Below are positions 1-9,361 of a DNA stretch of 64,000 nucleotides, piece by piece (position 1 is the first letter of the stretch; the number at the start of each line of letters is the position of its first letter). Source of the DNA: Candidatus Gemmiger excrementigallinarum. GTDB lineage: Bacteria; Bacillota; Clostridia; Oscillospirales; Ruminococcaceae. The notes under the pieces were generated by a model that saw only the letters and a list, made by a program, of their open reading frames with translations, was not told where the DNA came from and did no database searches. The position numbers and the translations under genes were made by a program. The stretch spans positions 1-64,000 of the forward strand of contig DXBP01000002.1 of NCBI GenBank assembly GCA_019116445.1, read 5' to 3'.

Positions 1-1
1 C

Positions 2-63
2 CTCCCTTTGCTTGGTTGTGCAGTTGGCAGACCGCACTTCTATTTTAGCAAAGGGAGTTTTTT
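2..63 (+). terminator. Terminator-like inverted repeat at window edge
   Basis: A 10-base arm CTCCCTTTGC (2-11) is exactly complementary to GCAAAGGGAG (48-57), which is followed by six T residues. This is the layout of a plus-strand rho-independent terminator, although the 36-base loop is unusually long. The loop itself holds a small GTGC/GCAC pairing, so the element may be a branched structure. The gene it would serve lies left of the window. It could also be the end of a dispersed repeat. Confidence 0.45.
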
Positions 64-93
64 GTTTCCATAATCGGCACAAGCCTTCTTTTG

Positions 94-118
94 AACCACT
101 CGCCTAGCGAGTGGTTTT
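94..118. repeat. Perfect 10-bp hairpin between pfkA terminator and left edge
   Basis: AACCACTCGC and GCGAGTGGTT form a perfect 10-bp stem around a CTA loop, followed by TT on the plus strand. The T-run is short for a terminator. It may be a weak second terminator for the left-hand gene or a copy of a dispersed palindromic element; one copy in the window cannot decide. Confidence 0.5.
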
Positions 119-126
119 CGGCATAC

Positions 127-158
127 AAAAAGGCCGCCGCCCAAGGGCGTGCGGCCTT
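127..158 (-). terminator. Rho-independent terminator of pfkA
   Basis: Read on the minus strand, AAGGCCGC pairs with GCGGCCTT and CGCCC with GGGCG, with one bulged A and a tight loop, followed by a run of five T. It lies 17 bases after the pfkA stop and ends that transcript. Confidence 0.85.
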
Positions 159-175
159 GCAATCAGCTTTACAGC

Positions 176-1150
176 TCAGATGGAAATCGCATTGGCGATG
201 TCAATCATTTCACGGTCGATGGTCTTGTGCATCGAGAGCGCCACATTGACATCATAGTCCACGATCTTATCGCCGGAAACTGCCACAACACGATTGTAGA
301 TGCCCTTGTCCAGCAGGTCGATCGCATGGTAGCCCATCAAAGAGGCATTGACGCGGTCACGAACCGTGGGAGAACCGCCGCGCTGAATATGGCCCAGAAC
401 CGTTGCGCGGGAATCAACACCGGTAGCTGCCTGGATCTGGTTGGCCAGTTCCTGTGCATCCACCACGCCTTCCGACACGATGATGATAAAGTGCTTCTTG
501 CCGGTGACCTGGGTCTGGCGCATACGCTGCAGAATATCACGCTCGAAATCAAACGGAATCTCCGGCAGCAGGACCGCCACGGCGCCGGTGGCAATGCCAA
601 CATTCAGGGCAATATAACCGGCATGATGCCCCATGACCTCAACCACGCTGCAGCGGTCATGGCTCTGGGTGGTGTCGCGCAGTTTATCAATGGCCTCCAC
701 GGCGGTGTTCATAGCCGTATCATAGCCAATGGTATACTCACTGCAGGCAATATCATTGTCAATGGTACCGGGCAAACCAATGCAGGGGATCCCCTGATTT
801 GCCAGCGCGCGGGCGCCCATGAACGAGCCGTCGCCACCGATAACAACCAGCGCGTCAATGCCCAGCTCCTTGCAGCGCGCCAGACCTTTGGCCTGACCTT
901 CCTGCGTCTTGAACTCAAGGCAGCGTGCCGTATACAAAATTGTGCCGCCGCGGTGAATAATCTCCGAAACGCTGCGGACATTCATCTCATAACATTCGCC
1001 GTTAATCAAACCATTATATCCGCGCTGAATGCCCATCATGCGGTAGCCTTTGCTGATACCCGCACGGACGATTGCACGTACAGCGGCATTCATGCCGGGC
1101 GCGTCACCGCCACTGGTCAGAACACCGATTGTTTTGATTTCCTTAGCCAT
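176..1150 (-). CDS. pfkA: ATP-dependent 6-phosphofructokinase
   Basis: Phosphorylates fructose 6-phosphate to fructose 1,6-bisphosphate with ATP, the committed step of glycolysis, in the cytoplasm. The N-terminal TSGGDAPGMNAAVRA loop, the GGDGS motif and PGTIDND are all present; Gly rather than Asp/Lys at the two discriminating positions marks the ATP-using (not pyrophosphate) form. About 324 residues, normal for bacterial PfkA. The ORF track starts nine codons earlier; the ATG at 1150 is preferred because an AGGAGGAG ribosome site lies 7 bases upstream and the protein then begins MAKEIKTIGVL. It follows dnaE but has its own promoter and a terminator, so it can be expressed alone. Confidence 0.97.
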   Translation of the reverse strand: MAKEIKTIGVLTSGGDAPGMNAAVRAIVRAGISKGYRMMGIQRGYNGLINGECYEMNVRSVSEIIHRGGTILYTARCLEFKTQEGQAKGLARCKELGIDALVVIGGDGSFMGARALANQGIPCIGLPGTIDNDIACSEYTIGYDTAMNTAVEAIDKLRDTTQSHDRCSVVEVMGHHAGYIALNVGIATGAVAVLLPEIPFDFERDILQRMRQTQVTGKKHFIIIVSEGVVDAQELANQIQAATGVDSRATVLGHIQRGGSPTVRDRVNASLMGYHAIDLLDKGIYNRVVAVSGDKIVDYDVNVALSMHKTIDREMIDIANAISI

Positions 1151-1219
1151 AAAGCAACTCCTCCTGTTCGGGAACATAGCGTTACTTAGAATAATTTTTT
1201 AACAATCTTGAACATTCAC

Positions 1220-1228
1220 ATTATACCA
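1220..1228 (-). promoter_or_regulatory. Extended -10 promoter of pfkA
   Basis: On the minus strand TGG-TATAAT forms an extended -10 box about 70 bases before the pfkA start; no good -35 is seen. A TTGCGC/GCGCAA inverted repeat (1235-1240 and 1259-1264) lies just upstream and could be an operator. Confidence 0.7.
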
Positions 1229-1275
1229 CATCTCTTGCGCTTCGATTATGGACGATTCGCGCAAAACACATGGAT

Positions 1276-4200
1276 TTATTTTGCATGCTGAGCAGTTCCC
1301 TGTACTTTTACGTGTTCTGAGCCCAAAATGCGGACCAGTTCTTCCCGCAAAAGCGGATCATCCCGGACTGCCATGTGCCGTGCCCATACTTTTTGCCCGG
1401 TATCGGCAAATCGAAAATAGACTTTTACCGTTCCACCGTCAAAGATGTTGCAAAGCAGATTCTCAACTTTATGCATTTCGGTACAATCCCTGGCCGGCAC
1501 CGTCAGGAAATATCCCGAGGCCACTTCCCCGTGGGCTTCCTGTCGGACACGGTCCACACGGTTACGTCCAAAACTCTTGTTGGGATCGTAAGATTCAATC
1601 GGCTGTATGCCTTCCACAATCAGGCGGGCCGCCTCATCCTCTTTAACCGAAACGCGGCCATGGGCCACTACAACCGCGTTTTCCTGCAAGGCAGCTCTGC
1701 ATTCAGCCAAAACACGCGGAAATACCAGCAGTTCCATGGTACCGGTCAGATCTTCAATGGTGGTAAAGGCCATAAGCGTATTGGACTTGGTCGTCATAAC
1801 CTTATTTTTGACAACAGTACACAGGATCGTCACTGTCTGATTGTCAAATTGTTTGGCTTCTTCGCCCAAAAGCTGGGCGATCGTACAAGTAGAGATCTGC
1901 GCAATCTGTGTACGATACGCATCCAGCGGATGTCCGGAAAGGTAAAGGCCCGAAACCTCTTTTTCCATTTTGAGCAATTCCGCGGTGGGATATTCCGCCA
2001 GCTTGGGGACCTTATAATCATTGGCAGCTTGCTCCTGCGCCTCTCCGCTCATCATACCGAAGAGATCCATCTGCCCTTCCAGATTTTGGCGCATATCGGT
2101 TTCAACGCTTTTGAGAATTCCTTCCACGCATTCCAGCATACCGTGACGCGAAGGCTCCAGCGTATCAAAGGCGCCGCTTTTGATCAGATTCTCCAGCGCT
2201 CTGCGATTCAATTCGTTACCATACATTCTGTGGCAGAAATCATACAGTCCCCGATACGGCCGGTCCTCCCTTTCCTTGACCACCGCATCAATCAAACCGC
2301 GCCCCACACTTTTGACCGCGTTCAACCCGAAGCGGATGCAATCGCCGTCTGCCGTAAATCCCCCGCGGGAAACGTTGATATCCGGCTGCAGCACCTTGAT
2401 GCCCAGTCGCTGACATTCCGTGGTGTATTCGATGACCTTGGAAGTATTGTCAAGCACGCTGGTCAGCAACGCTGCCATAAATTCATGGGGATAATGGCAT
2501 TTGAGATATGCCGTCTGGAATGCCACATACGCATAGCAGGCCGCATGGGACTTATTGAAGGCGTAGGAGGCGAAACTGATCATTTCGTCATAAATCTCGT
2601 TGGCAACATTTTCCGGGATGCCATTTTTGACGCAGCCGGCGCACTCCTTTCCCGGTTCCGTGCAGCCATGCACAAAATGCTCCCGTTCCGCCTCCATGAC
2701 CTTGTGCTTTTTCTTGCTCATGGCACGGCGGATATTGTCCGCCTGCCCGAAACTGAAACCTGCCAGTTCCCGGAAAATCTGCATAACCTGTTCCTGGTAC
2801 ACAATGCAACCATTGGTAACATCCAGGATATGCGCCAGCTGCGGGGTCTTATAGCTGATCTTACCCGGTTCCCGGCGGTTACGCAGATACATGGGAATGG
2901 AATCCATAGGGCCCGGCCGGTACAGTGAGATCAGGGCAATGATATCTTCCAGATTTTTGGGGCGCATACTCACAAGAACCTGCGTCATTCCTGTAGATTC
3001 AAGCTGGAATATACCCTCGGTTTCCCCTTTTGCCAGCATCGCATAGGTTTCCGGATCATCGTAGCTGATCTCCGACATACGGAAGTCCGGCACCTTGCGC
3101 CGCACGGCCAGTTCGGTATCATGAATGACCGTCAGCGTGCGCAAGCCAAGGAAATCCATCTTCAGAAGGCCCAACCGCTCGATTTCCACCATGTTGAACT
3201 GCGTAACAGGCAGCCCGTCGTTGGTGGACAGCGGAACATACTCCGTCGCAGGCTCCCGCGTAATCACCACACCGGCTGCGTGAGTCGAGGCATGGCGCGG
3301 CATCCCCTCCACTTTCAGGGAGGTGTCGATCAGTTCATGAACCTGAGGGTCGGCATCATACATAGCCTTAAGATCAGGGCTGACTTCCAACGCTTTTTTG
3401 AGCGTCATCTTCAGTTCCATCGGGATGAGCTTGGCAACCTTGTCCACATCCTGGTAAGCCATCCCCATAACCCGGCCCACATCACGGACCGCGGCACGGG
3501 CCGCCATGGTGCCAAAGGTTACGATTTGCGCCACATGGTCCCGACCATACTTTTCGTTGACGTAGTCAATGACTTCCTGCCGGCGCTCGTAACAAAAATC
3601 CACATCAAAGTCCGGCATCGAAACGCGTTCCGGATTGAGGAACCGTTCAAAAATCAGGTTATAGCGTATGGGGTCGATATCCGTGATTCCTACACAGTAA
3701 GCCGCCAGGCTGCCCGCGCCGGAACCACGACCGGGGCCAACCGGAATATCCCTACTTTTGGCATAATTGATAAAGTCGTATACAATGAGATAGTAGTTGG
3801 TGTACCCCATTGTTTTGACCACATTGATTTCATGCGCCAGACGTTCCCGCAGGGCATCCGTCACTTGGCCGGGATAGCGCCGTTCCAGCCCCTCCCAGCA
3901 GAGTTTTTCAAAGTACGCCTGGTTTTCCATGCCGTCGGGTGCCTGAAAATACGGCAGCTTGGTTTCACCAAAGGTGAATTCAAAATTGCACTGTTCCGCG
4001 ATTTTGTTGGTATTTTCACAGGCTTCCGGCACCATGGAGAACAGCTCGTACATCTCGCCGGCACTTTTCAGGTAGAATTCATCGGTCTGGAATTCCATCC
4101 GGTCCGCATCCGCAATCGTCTTACCGGTCTGAATGCACAGCAGAATGCTTTGCATTTTGGCGTCTTCTTTAGTGATATAATGGGCATCATTGGTTGCCAC

Positions 4201-4815
4201 CATCGGGATTCCTGTTTCCCGGGAAAGACGGATCAATTGCGGCAGCACGACCTGGTCTTCCTCCAGACCATGGTCCTGCAGTTCAATGTAATAGTTCCCC
4301 TCTCCGAACAGATCGCGATAGTACAGCGCTGTCCGTTTGGCCCGTTCATAGTCCCCGGCCAGGATTGCTTTGGGGATTTCGCCGGCCAAACAGGCGGAAA
4401 GGCAGATCAGGCCCTCGTGATGCTGTTCCAGCAAATCCTTGTCAATACGAGGTTTGGAGTAAAAGCCTTCCACGAATCCGGCCGAAACCATTTTGATAAG
4501 ATTTTTGTAGCCCGTTTCATTTTTGCACAGCAAAATCAAATGACTGTTGCCGTCAATTCGGTTTACCTTATCAAACCGGGTGCGGGTAGCCACATAAACC
4601 TCACAGCCAATGATCGGCTTTATGCCCGCCGCCTTAGCCGCATCAAAGAACGCCACCGAACCGTACATGACACCGTGGTCAGTGATGGCACAGGCCGTCT
4701 GCCCCATCGCTTTGAGATGATCGAACATCCGGTCGATCCGGCAGGCACCGTCCAGCAGACTGTATTCTGTATGCACATGCAGGTGCGTAAATTGTCTTGG
4801 AGTCATTTCAGACAT
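1276..4815 (-). CDS. dnaE: DNA polymerase III alpha subunit, DnaE type
   Basis: Replicative DNA polymerase subunit of the C family. The N-terminal PHP domain begins HLHVHTEYSLLDG; the polymerase core shows GPGRGSGAGSLAAY and the catalytic PDFDVDF; a helix-hairpin-helix stretch and a C-terminal OB-fold region follow. At 1179 residues it has the length of DnaE, not PolC, and lacks an inserted 3'-5' exonuclease domain. The ATG at 4815 lies inside the end of whiA (8-base overlap) behind an AAAGGAAA ribosome site, so the two genes are translationally coupled. An ATG three codons later is a possible alternative. In Bacillus, DnaE works with PolC in primer extension; PolC itself is not in this window. 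Confidence 0.96.
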   Translation of the reverse strand: MSEMTPRQFTHLHVHTEYSLLDGACRIDRMFDHLKAMGQTACAITDHGVMYGSVAFFDAAKAAGIKPIIGCEVYVATRTRFDKVNRIDGNSHLILLCKNETGYKNLIKMVSAGFVEGFYSKPRIDKDLLEQHHEGLICLSACLAGEIPKAILAGDYERAKRTALYYRDLFGEGNYYIELQDHGLEEDQVVLPQLIRLSRETGIPMVATNDAHYITKEDAKMQSILLCIQTGKTIADADRMEFQTDEFYLKSAGEMYELFSMVPEACENTNKIAEQCNFEFTFGETKLPYFQAPDGMENQAYFEKLCWEGLERRYPGQVTDALRERLAHEINVVKTMGYTNYYLIVYDFINYAKSRDIPVGPGRGSGAGSLAAYCVGITDIDPIRYNLIFERFLNPERVSMPDFDVDFCYERRQEVIDYVNEKYGRDHVAQIVTFGTMAARAAVRDVGRVMGMAYQDVDKVAKLIPMELKMTLKKALEVSPDLKAMYDADPQVHELIDTSLKVEGMPRHASTHAAGVVITREPATEYVPLSTNDGLPVTQFNMVEIERLGLLKMDFLGLRTLTVIHDTELAVRRKVPDFRMSEISYDDPETYAMLAKGETEGIFQLESTGMTQVLVSMRPKNLEDIIALISLYRPGPMDSIPMYLRNRREPGKISYKTPQLAHILDVTNGCIVYQEQVMQIFRELAGFSFGQADNIRRAMSKKKHKVMEAEREHFVHGCTEPGKECAGCVKNGIPENVANEIYDEMISFASYAFNKSHAACYAYVAFQTAYLKCHYPHEFMAALLTSVLDNTSKVIEYTTECQRLGIKVLQPDINVSRGGFTADGDCIRFGLNAVKSVGRGLIDAVVKEREDRPYRGLYDFCHRMYGNELNRRALENLIKSGAFDTLEPSRHGMLECVEGILKSVETDMRQNLEGQMDLFGMMSGEAQEQAANDYKVPKLAEYPTAELLKMEKEVSGLYLSGHPLDAYRTQIAQISTCTIAQLLGEEAKQFDNQTVTILCTVVKNKVMTTKSNTLMAFTTIEDLTGTMELLVFPRVLAECRAALQENAVVVAHGRVSVKEDEAARLIVEGIQPIESYDPNKSFGRNRVDRVRQEAHGEVASGYFLTVPARDCTEMHKVENLLCNIFDGGTVKVYFRFADTGQKVWARHMAVRDDPLLREELVRILGSEHVKVQGTAQHAK

Positions 4816-5743
4816 TACTTGTTTCCTTTTCTGGTGACGGAGATTCCTGCAGACGCTGCGCGGCCTCCTGGATACGCTTTAACCGGTGAGAAAGTCCCGC
4901 TTTACTTACCGGCGGGTCCATCTTCTGTGCCAGTTTGGCCAGCGGAAGATCCGGGTACTGCATCCGCATCTTTGCCGTTTGCTGCAGCGGCTCCGGAAGT
5001 GCCGCAAGTGCGCCCGCTTCTTCCAGTCGTTCAATTGCCATCTGGACCTGCACTGCCGCCTGAACGCTCTTTCCCAAATTGGCTGTTTCGCAATTGGAAA
5101 GCCGGTTGGTTTTATTGCGCATTTCGTTGTACAGGCGCTGGTCCATAATGCGCATCGCCGCACCGCCGGCCCCCATAAACGTAAGCAGATCCTCGATATG
5201 ATCGGCGGCTTTGATATATATGGTATTGGCACCTTTGCGCAATGCCCGATGCGGGTGAAAGTCATGTTCAGCCAACATCGCTTCCAGCTGCTGGGAAAGA
5301 TAGTGGCGTGTGGACAGGAATTCCAAATTATAACTTTTTTCCGGGTCAGTCATCGTACCGCAACACAAAAAAGCCGTCGCGATGAAGGTCTGCATACATT
5401 TTTGGCATTTGAAATTTTCAGGACGGATACGCAGTGTAGGCTCCTTGCCGGTATGGCAAAACAGCTCCAGCATCTTTTGGATTTCTTCGGGTGTCTTGAC
5501 GCTGAACTCAAATACCGCACCGGTCGGTCTTTCTTTGCTCAGGATTTCCCCCTGAATTCCGCAGCGCCGATATGCTTTCTGGGCAAACAAGGCGACCCCC
5601 TCGTTTTCCGTTTGCAGCACAACACCGCGATCATCAAAATACTTACCAAAACAGGCCACCGCATAAGCGGCGGCCACGTTACAGCATGGTTTTGAGATCC
5701 TGTGGCGCAGGATCTCATTTTTTACCTCTTGTGAAAAACTCAA
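4808..5743 (-). CDS. whiA: DNA-binding protein WhiA
   Basis: WhiA is a sporulation/cell-division regulator; in Bacillus it affects division and chromosome segregation, in actinomycetes it is a transcription factor. The 311-residue product has the expected layout: a LAGLIDADG-homing-endonuclease-like N-terminal part that has lost nuclease function in the family, and a C-terminal helix-turn-helix ending with KAGLSHRLKRIQEAA. The start is a TTG at 5743, nine bases after AAGGAGG. It sits between rapZ and dnaE. In Bacillus yvcK separates rapZ (yvcJ) and whiA (yvcL); here yvcK is absent. Confidence 0.95.
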   Translation of the reverse strand: MSFSQEVKNEILRHRISKPCCNVAAAYAVACFGKYFDDRGVVLQTENEGVALFAQKAYRRCGIQGEILSKERPTGAVFEFSVKTPEEIQKMLELFCHTGKEPTLRIRPENFKCQKCMQTFIATAFLCCGTMTDPEKSYNLEFLSTRHYLSQQLEAMLAEHDFHPHRALRKGANTIYIKAADHIEDLLTFMGAGGAAMRIMDQRLYNEMRNKTNRLSNCETANLGKSVQAAVQVQMAIERLEEAGALAALPEPLQQTAKMRMQYPDLPLAKLAQKMDPPVSKAGLSHRLKRIQEAAQRLQESPSPEKETSNV

Positions 5744-5776
5744 ACGGATGTTCCTCCTTGACGCTTTTGCAAAGGC

Positions 5777-6640
5777 TTACAGCGTCCGCTTTGCGTCACG
5801 GTGTTGTACGCTGGGTTCATAGCCCAATTTTTGGCAGAACTCGCCGATTTTCCGGGCAAAGGTAATAGAACGGTGTTTGCCGCCAGTACATCCCACGGCA
5901 ATCATCAGCTGGCTTTTGCCCTCTTTCACATATAGCGGAAGGGCATATTCCAACATGCTTTCGTATCGGCGCAGCAGTTCCTGTGATTCCGGAGCGGCCA
6001 TTACATAATCTACTACCGCCTGATCCATACCGGTCAGATTTTTGAGTTCCGGGACATAAAAGGGGTTCGGCAGACAGCGGACATCCAAAACCAGGTCAGC
6101 TTCCTGCGGCAAGCCGTATTTGAAACCGAACGACACCACCGTCAACGCCATCGGACTCTTGCCTTTGTCCAGAAACAGGCTGCAAACGCGCTCTTTGTTT
6201 TGAGCCACATTCAAAAGTGAAGTGTCAATCACATATTTGGCACGATTGCGCAGCGGCTGCAAAAGACGGCGTTCCCGTTCGATTGCCTCCTCAATGGATA
6301 CATGATCCGTCAGCGAGATGGGATGCTGGCGGCGTGTTTCTTTATACCGCCGCTGGATCGTGTGGTTATTGGCGTCCAGGAAGAGGATTTCATATTCAAT
6401 TTTCTTTGCGTCCAGGTCCGCCAGCGCTTCTTCCAGCTGTTCCTTGTTCCGTACGCCGCGAACGTCCATGACAACGGCCACACGGCTGAGCTGGTTTTCG
6501 CCCTGCAGGGCAAAATCCACGATACGCGGCAGCAATGCCACCGGGATATTGTCAATGCAGAAGAATCCGATATCTTCCAATGCATTGACGGCCATGGATT
6601 TGCCTGCACCCGAAAGCCCCGTAACGATCAGAAAATTCAT
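5777..6640 (-). CDS. rapZ: RapZ/YvcJ family nucleotide-binding protein
   Basis: P-loop protein that binds ATP and GTP. Walker A is TGLSGAGKS at residues 7-15, followed by the family block FCIDNIP. The C-terminal half carries VGCTGGKHRS, typical of the RNA-binding/adapter domain. 287 residues is standard. In E. coli the homologue RapZ guides RNase E to the sRNA GlmZ; Firmicutes lack that sRNA, so the role here is uncertain (Bacillus YvcJ affects competence). ATG with an AAGGGGCGGATGG-type ribosome site; 14 bases after murB, in the same operon. Confidence 0.94.
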   Translation of the reverse strand: MNFLIVTGLSGAGKSMAVNALEDIGFFCIDNIPVALLPRIVDFALQGENQLSRVAVVMDVRGVRNKEQLEEALADLDAKKIEYEILFLDANNHTIQRRYKETRRQHPISLTDHVSIEEAIERERRLLQPLRNRAKYVIDTSLLNVAQNKERVCSLFLDKGKSPMALTVVSFGFKYGLPQEADLVLDVRCLPNPFYVPELKNLTGMDQAVVDYVMAAPESQELLRRYESMLEYALPLYVKEGKSQLMIAVGCTGGKHRSITFARKIGEFCQKLGYEPSVQHRDAKRTL

Positions 6641-6654
6641 CTTCCATCCGCCCC

Positions 6655-7581
6655 TTATTTTACCACTCTAATTTCACGTTCCAAGACAAAACCGGTTTTT
6701 TCATATACGATCCGTTTGACGTCATCGGTCAGCGCCACAACATCTGCGCAGGTTGCGCCGCCTTTGTTGATCACAAATCCACAGTGTTTTTCGCTGATCT
6801 GCGCGCCGCCCACTGTGTAGCCGCGCAATCCACAATCCTCGATCAAGCGTCCGGCAAAGGCCCCCTGCGGACGTTTGAAAGTGCTTCCGGCACTGGGCCA
6901 TTCCAACGGCTGCTTCGATCTGCGGCGTTCCAGATACTCCTGCATCTGTGCAAGAATTTCTGCACCATCTCCTTTTTGCAGCCGTACACAGGCAGACACA
7001 ATGCACCAGGAAGGATTTTTCTCAAAGATGCTGGTTCGATACCCCATTTGGAGGTCGGAAGCGGGAAGCGTGCGAAGGTTGAGGTTATCATCCAGAAACG
7101 AAACCCACGCAACGACATCTTTCATTTCACCGCCATAGGCACCTGCGTTCATATACATAGCGCCGCCCACTGTGCCGGGAATCCCGCAGGCAAATTCCAG
7201 GCCTGCCAGGGCCCGCTGCTGTGCTTCTGCACACAAGCGGCCCAACGTCATTCCCGCACCGGCTGTCAAAAGCACAGTATCCGCCTGCTCTGTAGCGGTT
7301 ACAGAAGGGGCAATACCGCGAAGATCCACAACCGCACCGTCAAATCCTTCATCGGCAAACAATGTGTTGGAGCCGTTTCCCAGCAAGTACACACGCACCT
7401 CCTGATCTTTGCAGCACTTCAGCGTTTGCCGCAGCTGCCCAACATCCTGCGGCGCACACCAGAAAGCAGCAGGGCCACCGATCCGGAACGTGGTATGCAT
7501 CGCCAAAAGTTCTTGCTCTGCAAAGGGGAGTTCCGCTCTTTGCAAGGCGCCGCGCAGCGCCACTTTAATTTGCTCGTGCAT
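6655..7581 (-). CDS. murB: UDP-N-acetylenolpyruvoylglucosamine reductase
   Basis: FAD-dependent enzyme that reduces UDP-GlcNAc-enolpyruvate to UDP-MurNAc for peptidoglycan. Visible motifs are TTFRIGGPA and GNGSNTL (FAD/PP binding), CGIPGTVGGAMYMNAGAYGG, and SAGSTFKRP with the catalytic serine; KHCGFVINKGGAT near the C-terminus is the short type II signature. 308 residues. ATG preceded by AAAGGGGAAAAAT. It lies in the hprK-to-dnaE run, linking wall precursor supply to the carbon-control genes upstream. Confidence 0.96.
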   Translation of the reverse strand: MHEQIKVALRGALQRAELPFAEQELLAMHTTFRIGGPAAFWCAPQDVGQLRQTLKCCKDQEVRVYLLGNGSNTLFADEGFDGAVVDLRGIAPSVTATEQADTVLLTAGAGMTLGRLCAEAQQRALAGLEFACGIPGTVGGAMYMNAGAYGGEMKDVVAWVSFLDDNLNLRTLPASDLQMGYRTSIFEKNPSWCIVSACVRLQKGDGAEILAQMQEYLERRRSKQPLEWPSAGSTFKRPQGAFAGRLIEDCGLRGYTVGGAQISEKHCGFVINKGGATCADVVALTDDVKRIVYEKTGFVLEREIRVVK

Positions 7582-7621
7582 ATTTTTCCCCTTTACAAAG
7601 CAATTTTACAGAGTATGGTTT

Positions 7622-8578
7622 TCAGATGGAAACCTCCAGTGCTGCCGCGCCGATCACACCGGCATCATTGCGGAGCTCACAGGCACGGATTTCCGGCACA
7701 CGGCCACCGGTGATGTCATGCGTTTCTTTTTCCACATACGCGCGTACAGGAGCCAGCAGCGTTTCGCCCTGATTGGAAACACCGCCGCCCACGCAAATCA
7801 CTTCTGGCTCAAAGGTATTGACCACGTTGGCCAGGCCGCAGGCGACGTATTCCATCCAGTTCTCAACGACCTGTTTGGCCAACGCATCCCCCTTTGCCAT
7901 GGCGTCAAAGGAAGTTTTGGCATTGACATGATCGATGTCCTGCACCAGCTTCCACATCAGCGTATCGCTGTGCTCTTTCATAGCAGCCTTGGTGTCCTCC
8001 GTCAGGGCGCGGGCGGAAGCATACCGTTCCCAGCAGCCGCAGCGGCCGCAGTTGCATTTCCGGCCGCCTTTTACAATGACCGTGTGCCCCATCTCACCGG
8101 CTGCAAAATTGAAGCCGCGTACGATTTTGCCACCCAGAATAATGCCGCTGCCAATACCGGTGCCCAAGGTTATCACAACTGCGTCTTTGTACCCTTTGGC
8201 GCCGCCCGCAATGTACTCGCCGAATGCCGCTGCATTGGCGTCGTTTTCCACATAGACCTTGCAGCCCAGGAGTTTTTCCATATCAGGGCCCAGGTTCCAG
8301 TCATAATAACCGAAGTTGGTGTTATATCCGACAAAACCGGTGGTAAAATTCACGCTGCCCGGTGTACCGATTCCCACATATTTTACGTCGGAAAAATCCA
8401 CGTTATTCTCTTTGGCAACCGCACGGCAAAGATCCGCCAGGGCCTTCTCCAGGTCCGCAGCCGGTCGGGGCAACCGCGTCGCCCAGGTGATTTTGCCTAC
8501 GATCTCATAATTTTCGTTGACAAGGCCGGCAGTCATGGTGGTGCCGCCCAAATCAATTCCGATGGTATACTGACTCAT
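7622..8578 (-). CDS. glcK: ROK family glucokinase
   Basis: Cytoplasmic sugar kinase of the ROK family, most likely phosphorylating glucose with ATP. It begins with the phosphate-binding GIDLGGTTMTAGLV; the zinc-binding block CNCGRCGCWE near residue 178 is typical of ROK kinases. 318 residues, normal. The start ATG overlaps the PHP-domain gene by four bases (ATGA) and has GGAGG nine bases upstream. Together with hprK and the nearby pfkA it places early glycolysis and its regulator side by side. The exact sugar cannot be read from sequence; glucose is inferred from similarity to GlcK. Confidence 0.9.
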   Translation of the reverse strand: MSQYTIGIDLGGTTMTAGLVNENYEIVGKITWATRLPRPAADLEKALADLCRAVAKENNVDFSDVKYVGIGTPGSVNFTTGFVGYNTNFGYYDWNLGPDMEKLLGCKVYVENDANAAAFGEYIAGGAKGYKDAVVITLGTGIGSGIILGGKIVRGFNFAAGEMGHTVIVKGGRKCNCGRCGCWERYASARALTEDTKAAMKEHSDTLMWKLVQDIDHVNAKTSFDAMAKGDALAKQVVENWMEYVACGLANVVNTFEPEVICVGGGVSNQGETLLAPVRAYVEKETHDITGGRVPEIRACELRNDAGVIGAAALEVSI

Positions 8579-9324
8579 AATACAATGCCTCCTATTTCTT
8601 CTGCACAGCGACGGCCATGCAGTTTCAGTTCCTGTACCAGGTTTTCCCGCGTTGCATTGACGATCAATTCCTGCGGAAACGACAATTCATCCAACAAGCT
8701 GTACAGCGGCGGCAAAGCCGTCTGCAGACGCCAGGCGCTATGTGCGTCACTGTCCACCGCAATATGGCAGCCGTTCGTCAGGCATGCCGTCAACAACGCC
8801 CGCATATTGGGGATTCCGTCTTTTCGTACAGCGAATGAGCCTCCGTTCAACTCCACAACCTTATGATTTTTGGCAAAGGCTTTGGTAACAAGATCGTAAT
8901 CGTAACGGTAATTTTCCTGCTCCGAATGACCGATACAATCGACATAAGGGTTCTCCGCTACGCTCAGCCAGATCCGGTTCGCCTCTTTACGGGTCAATAG
9001 TCCCGGCATACAAGGGCTGTGGATGGATGCCACCACCCAATCCTGTGCCGCCAGAAGTTCCTGGGAAAGATCCAAACCGCCTTTGGTATCCATAATATTG
9101 ACTTCAGCGCCATACATCATGGCCACTCCGTCAATGTTTCTGGGCAGAGCGGAACCGTTTGCAAAATGCCAGATATGGGGGGAGTCCGGCATGGCCGGAG
9201 CGTGGTCAGTAATGGCCATTGCGCAGTAGCCGGCCTGCCTGGCGGCTGCCGCCATTTCGTTCAAAGTTTGAAAAGCGTGGGAAGCACACAACGTATGTGT
9301 GTGGAGGTCTGCAATCATCTGCAT
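8575..9324 (-). CDS. PHP-domain phosphatase, YcdX-like
   Basis: Metal-dependent phosphoesterase of the PHP superfamily. The metal-ligand series is intact: DLHTHT at the N-terminus, ITDHAP, a GAEVN block, SIHSP, GHSEQ and DSDAHS near the C-terminus. The order and 249-residue length match the YcdX subgroup of trinuclear-zinc phosphatases rather than polymerase PHP domains or histidinol phosphatases. The substrate is unknown. It is between hprK and glcK and overlaps glcK by four bases. Start is the first ATG or the second two codons later (MIADLHTHT). Confidence 0.88.
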   Translation of the reverse strand: MQMIADLHTHTLCASHAFQTLNEMAAAARQAGYCAMAITDHAPAMPDSPHIWHFANGSALPRNIDGVAMMYGAEVNIMDTKGGLDLSQELLAAQDWVVASIHSPCMPGLLTRKEANRIWLSVAENPYVDCIGHSEQENYRYDYDLVTKAFAKNHKVVELNGGSFAVRKDGIPNMRALLTACLTNGCHIAVDSDAHSAWRLQTALPPLYSLLDELSFPQELIVNATRENLVQELKLHGRRCAEEIGGIVL

Positions 9325-9361
9325 GAATTCGGTATCTCTCTTTTCCTGTTTTACTTATGCA

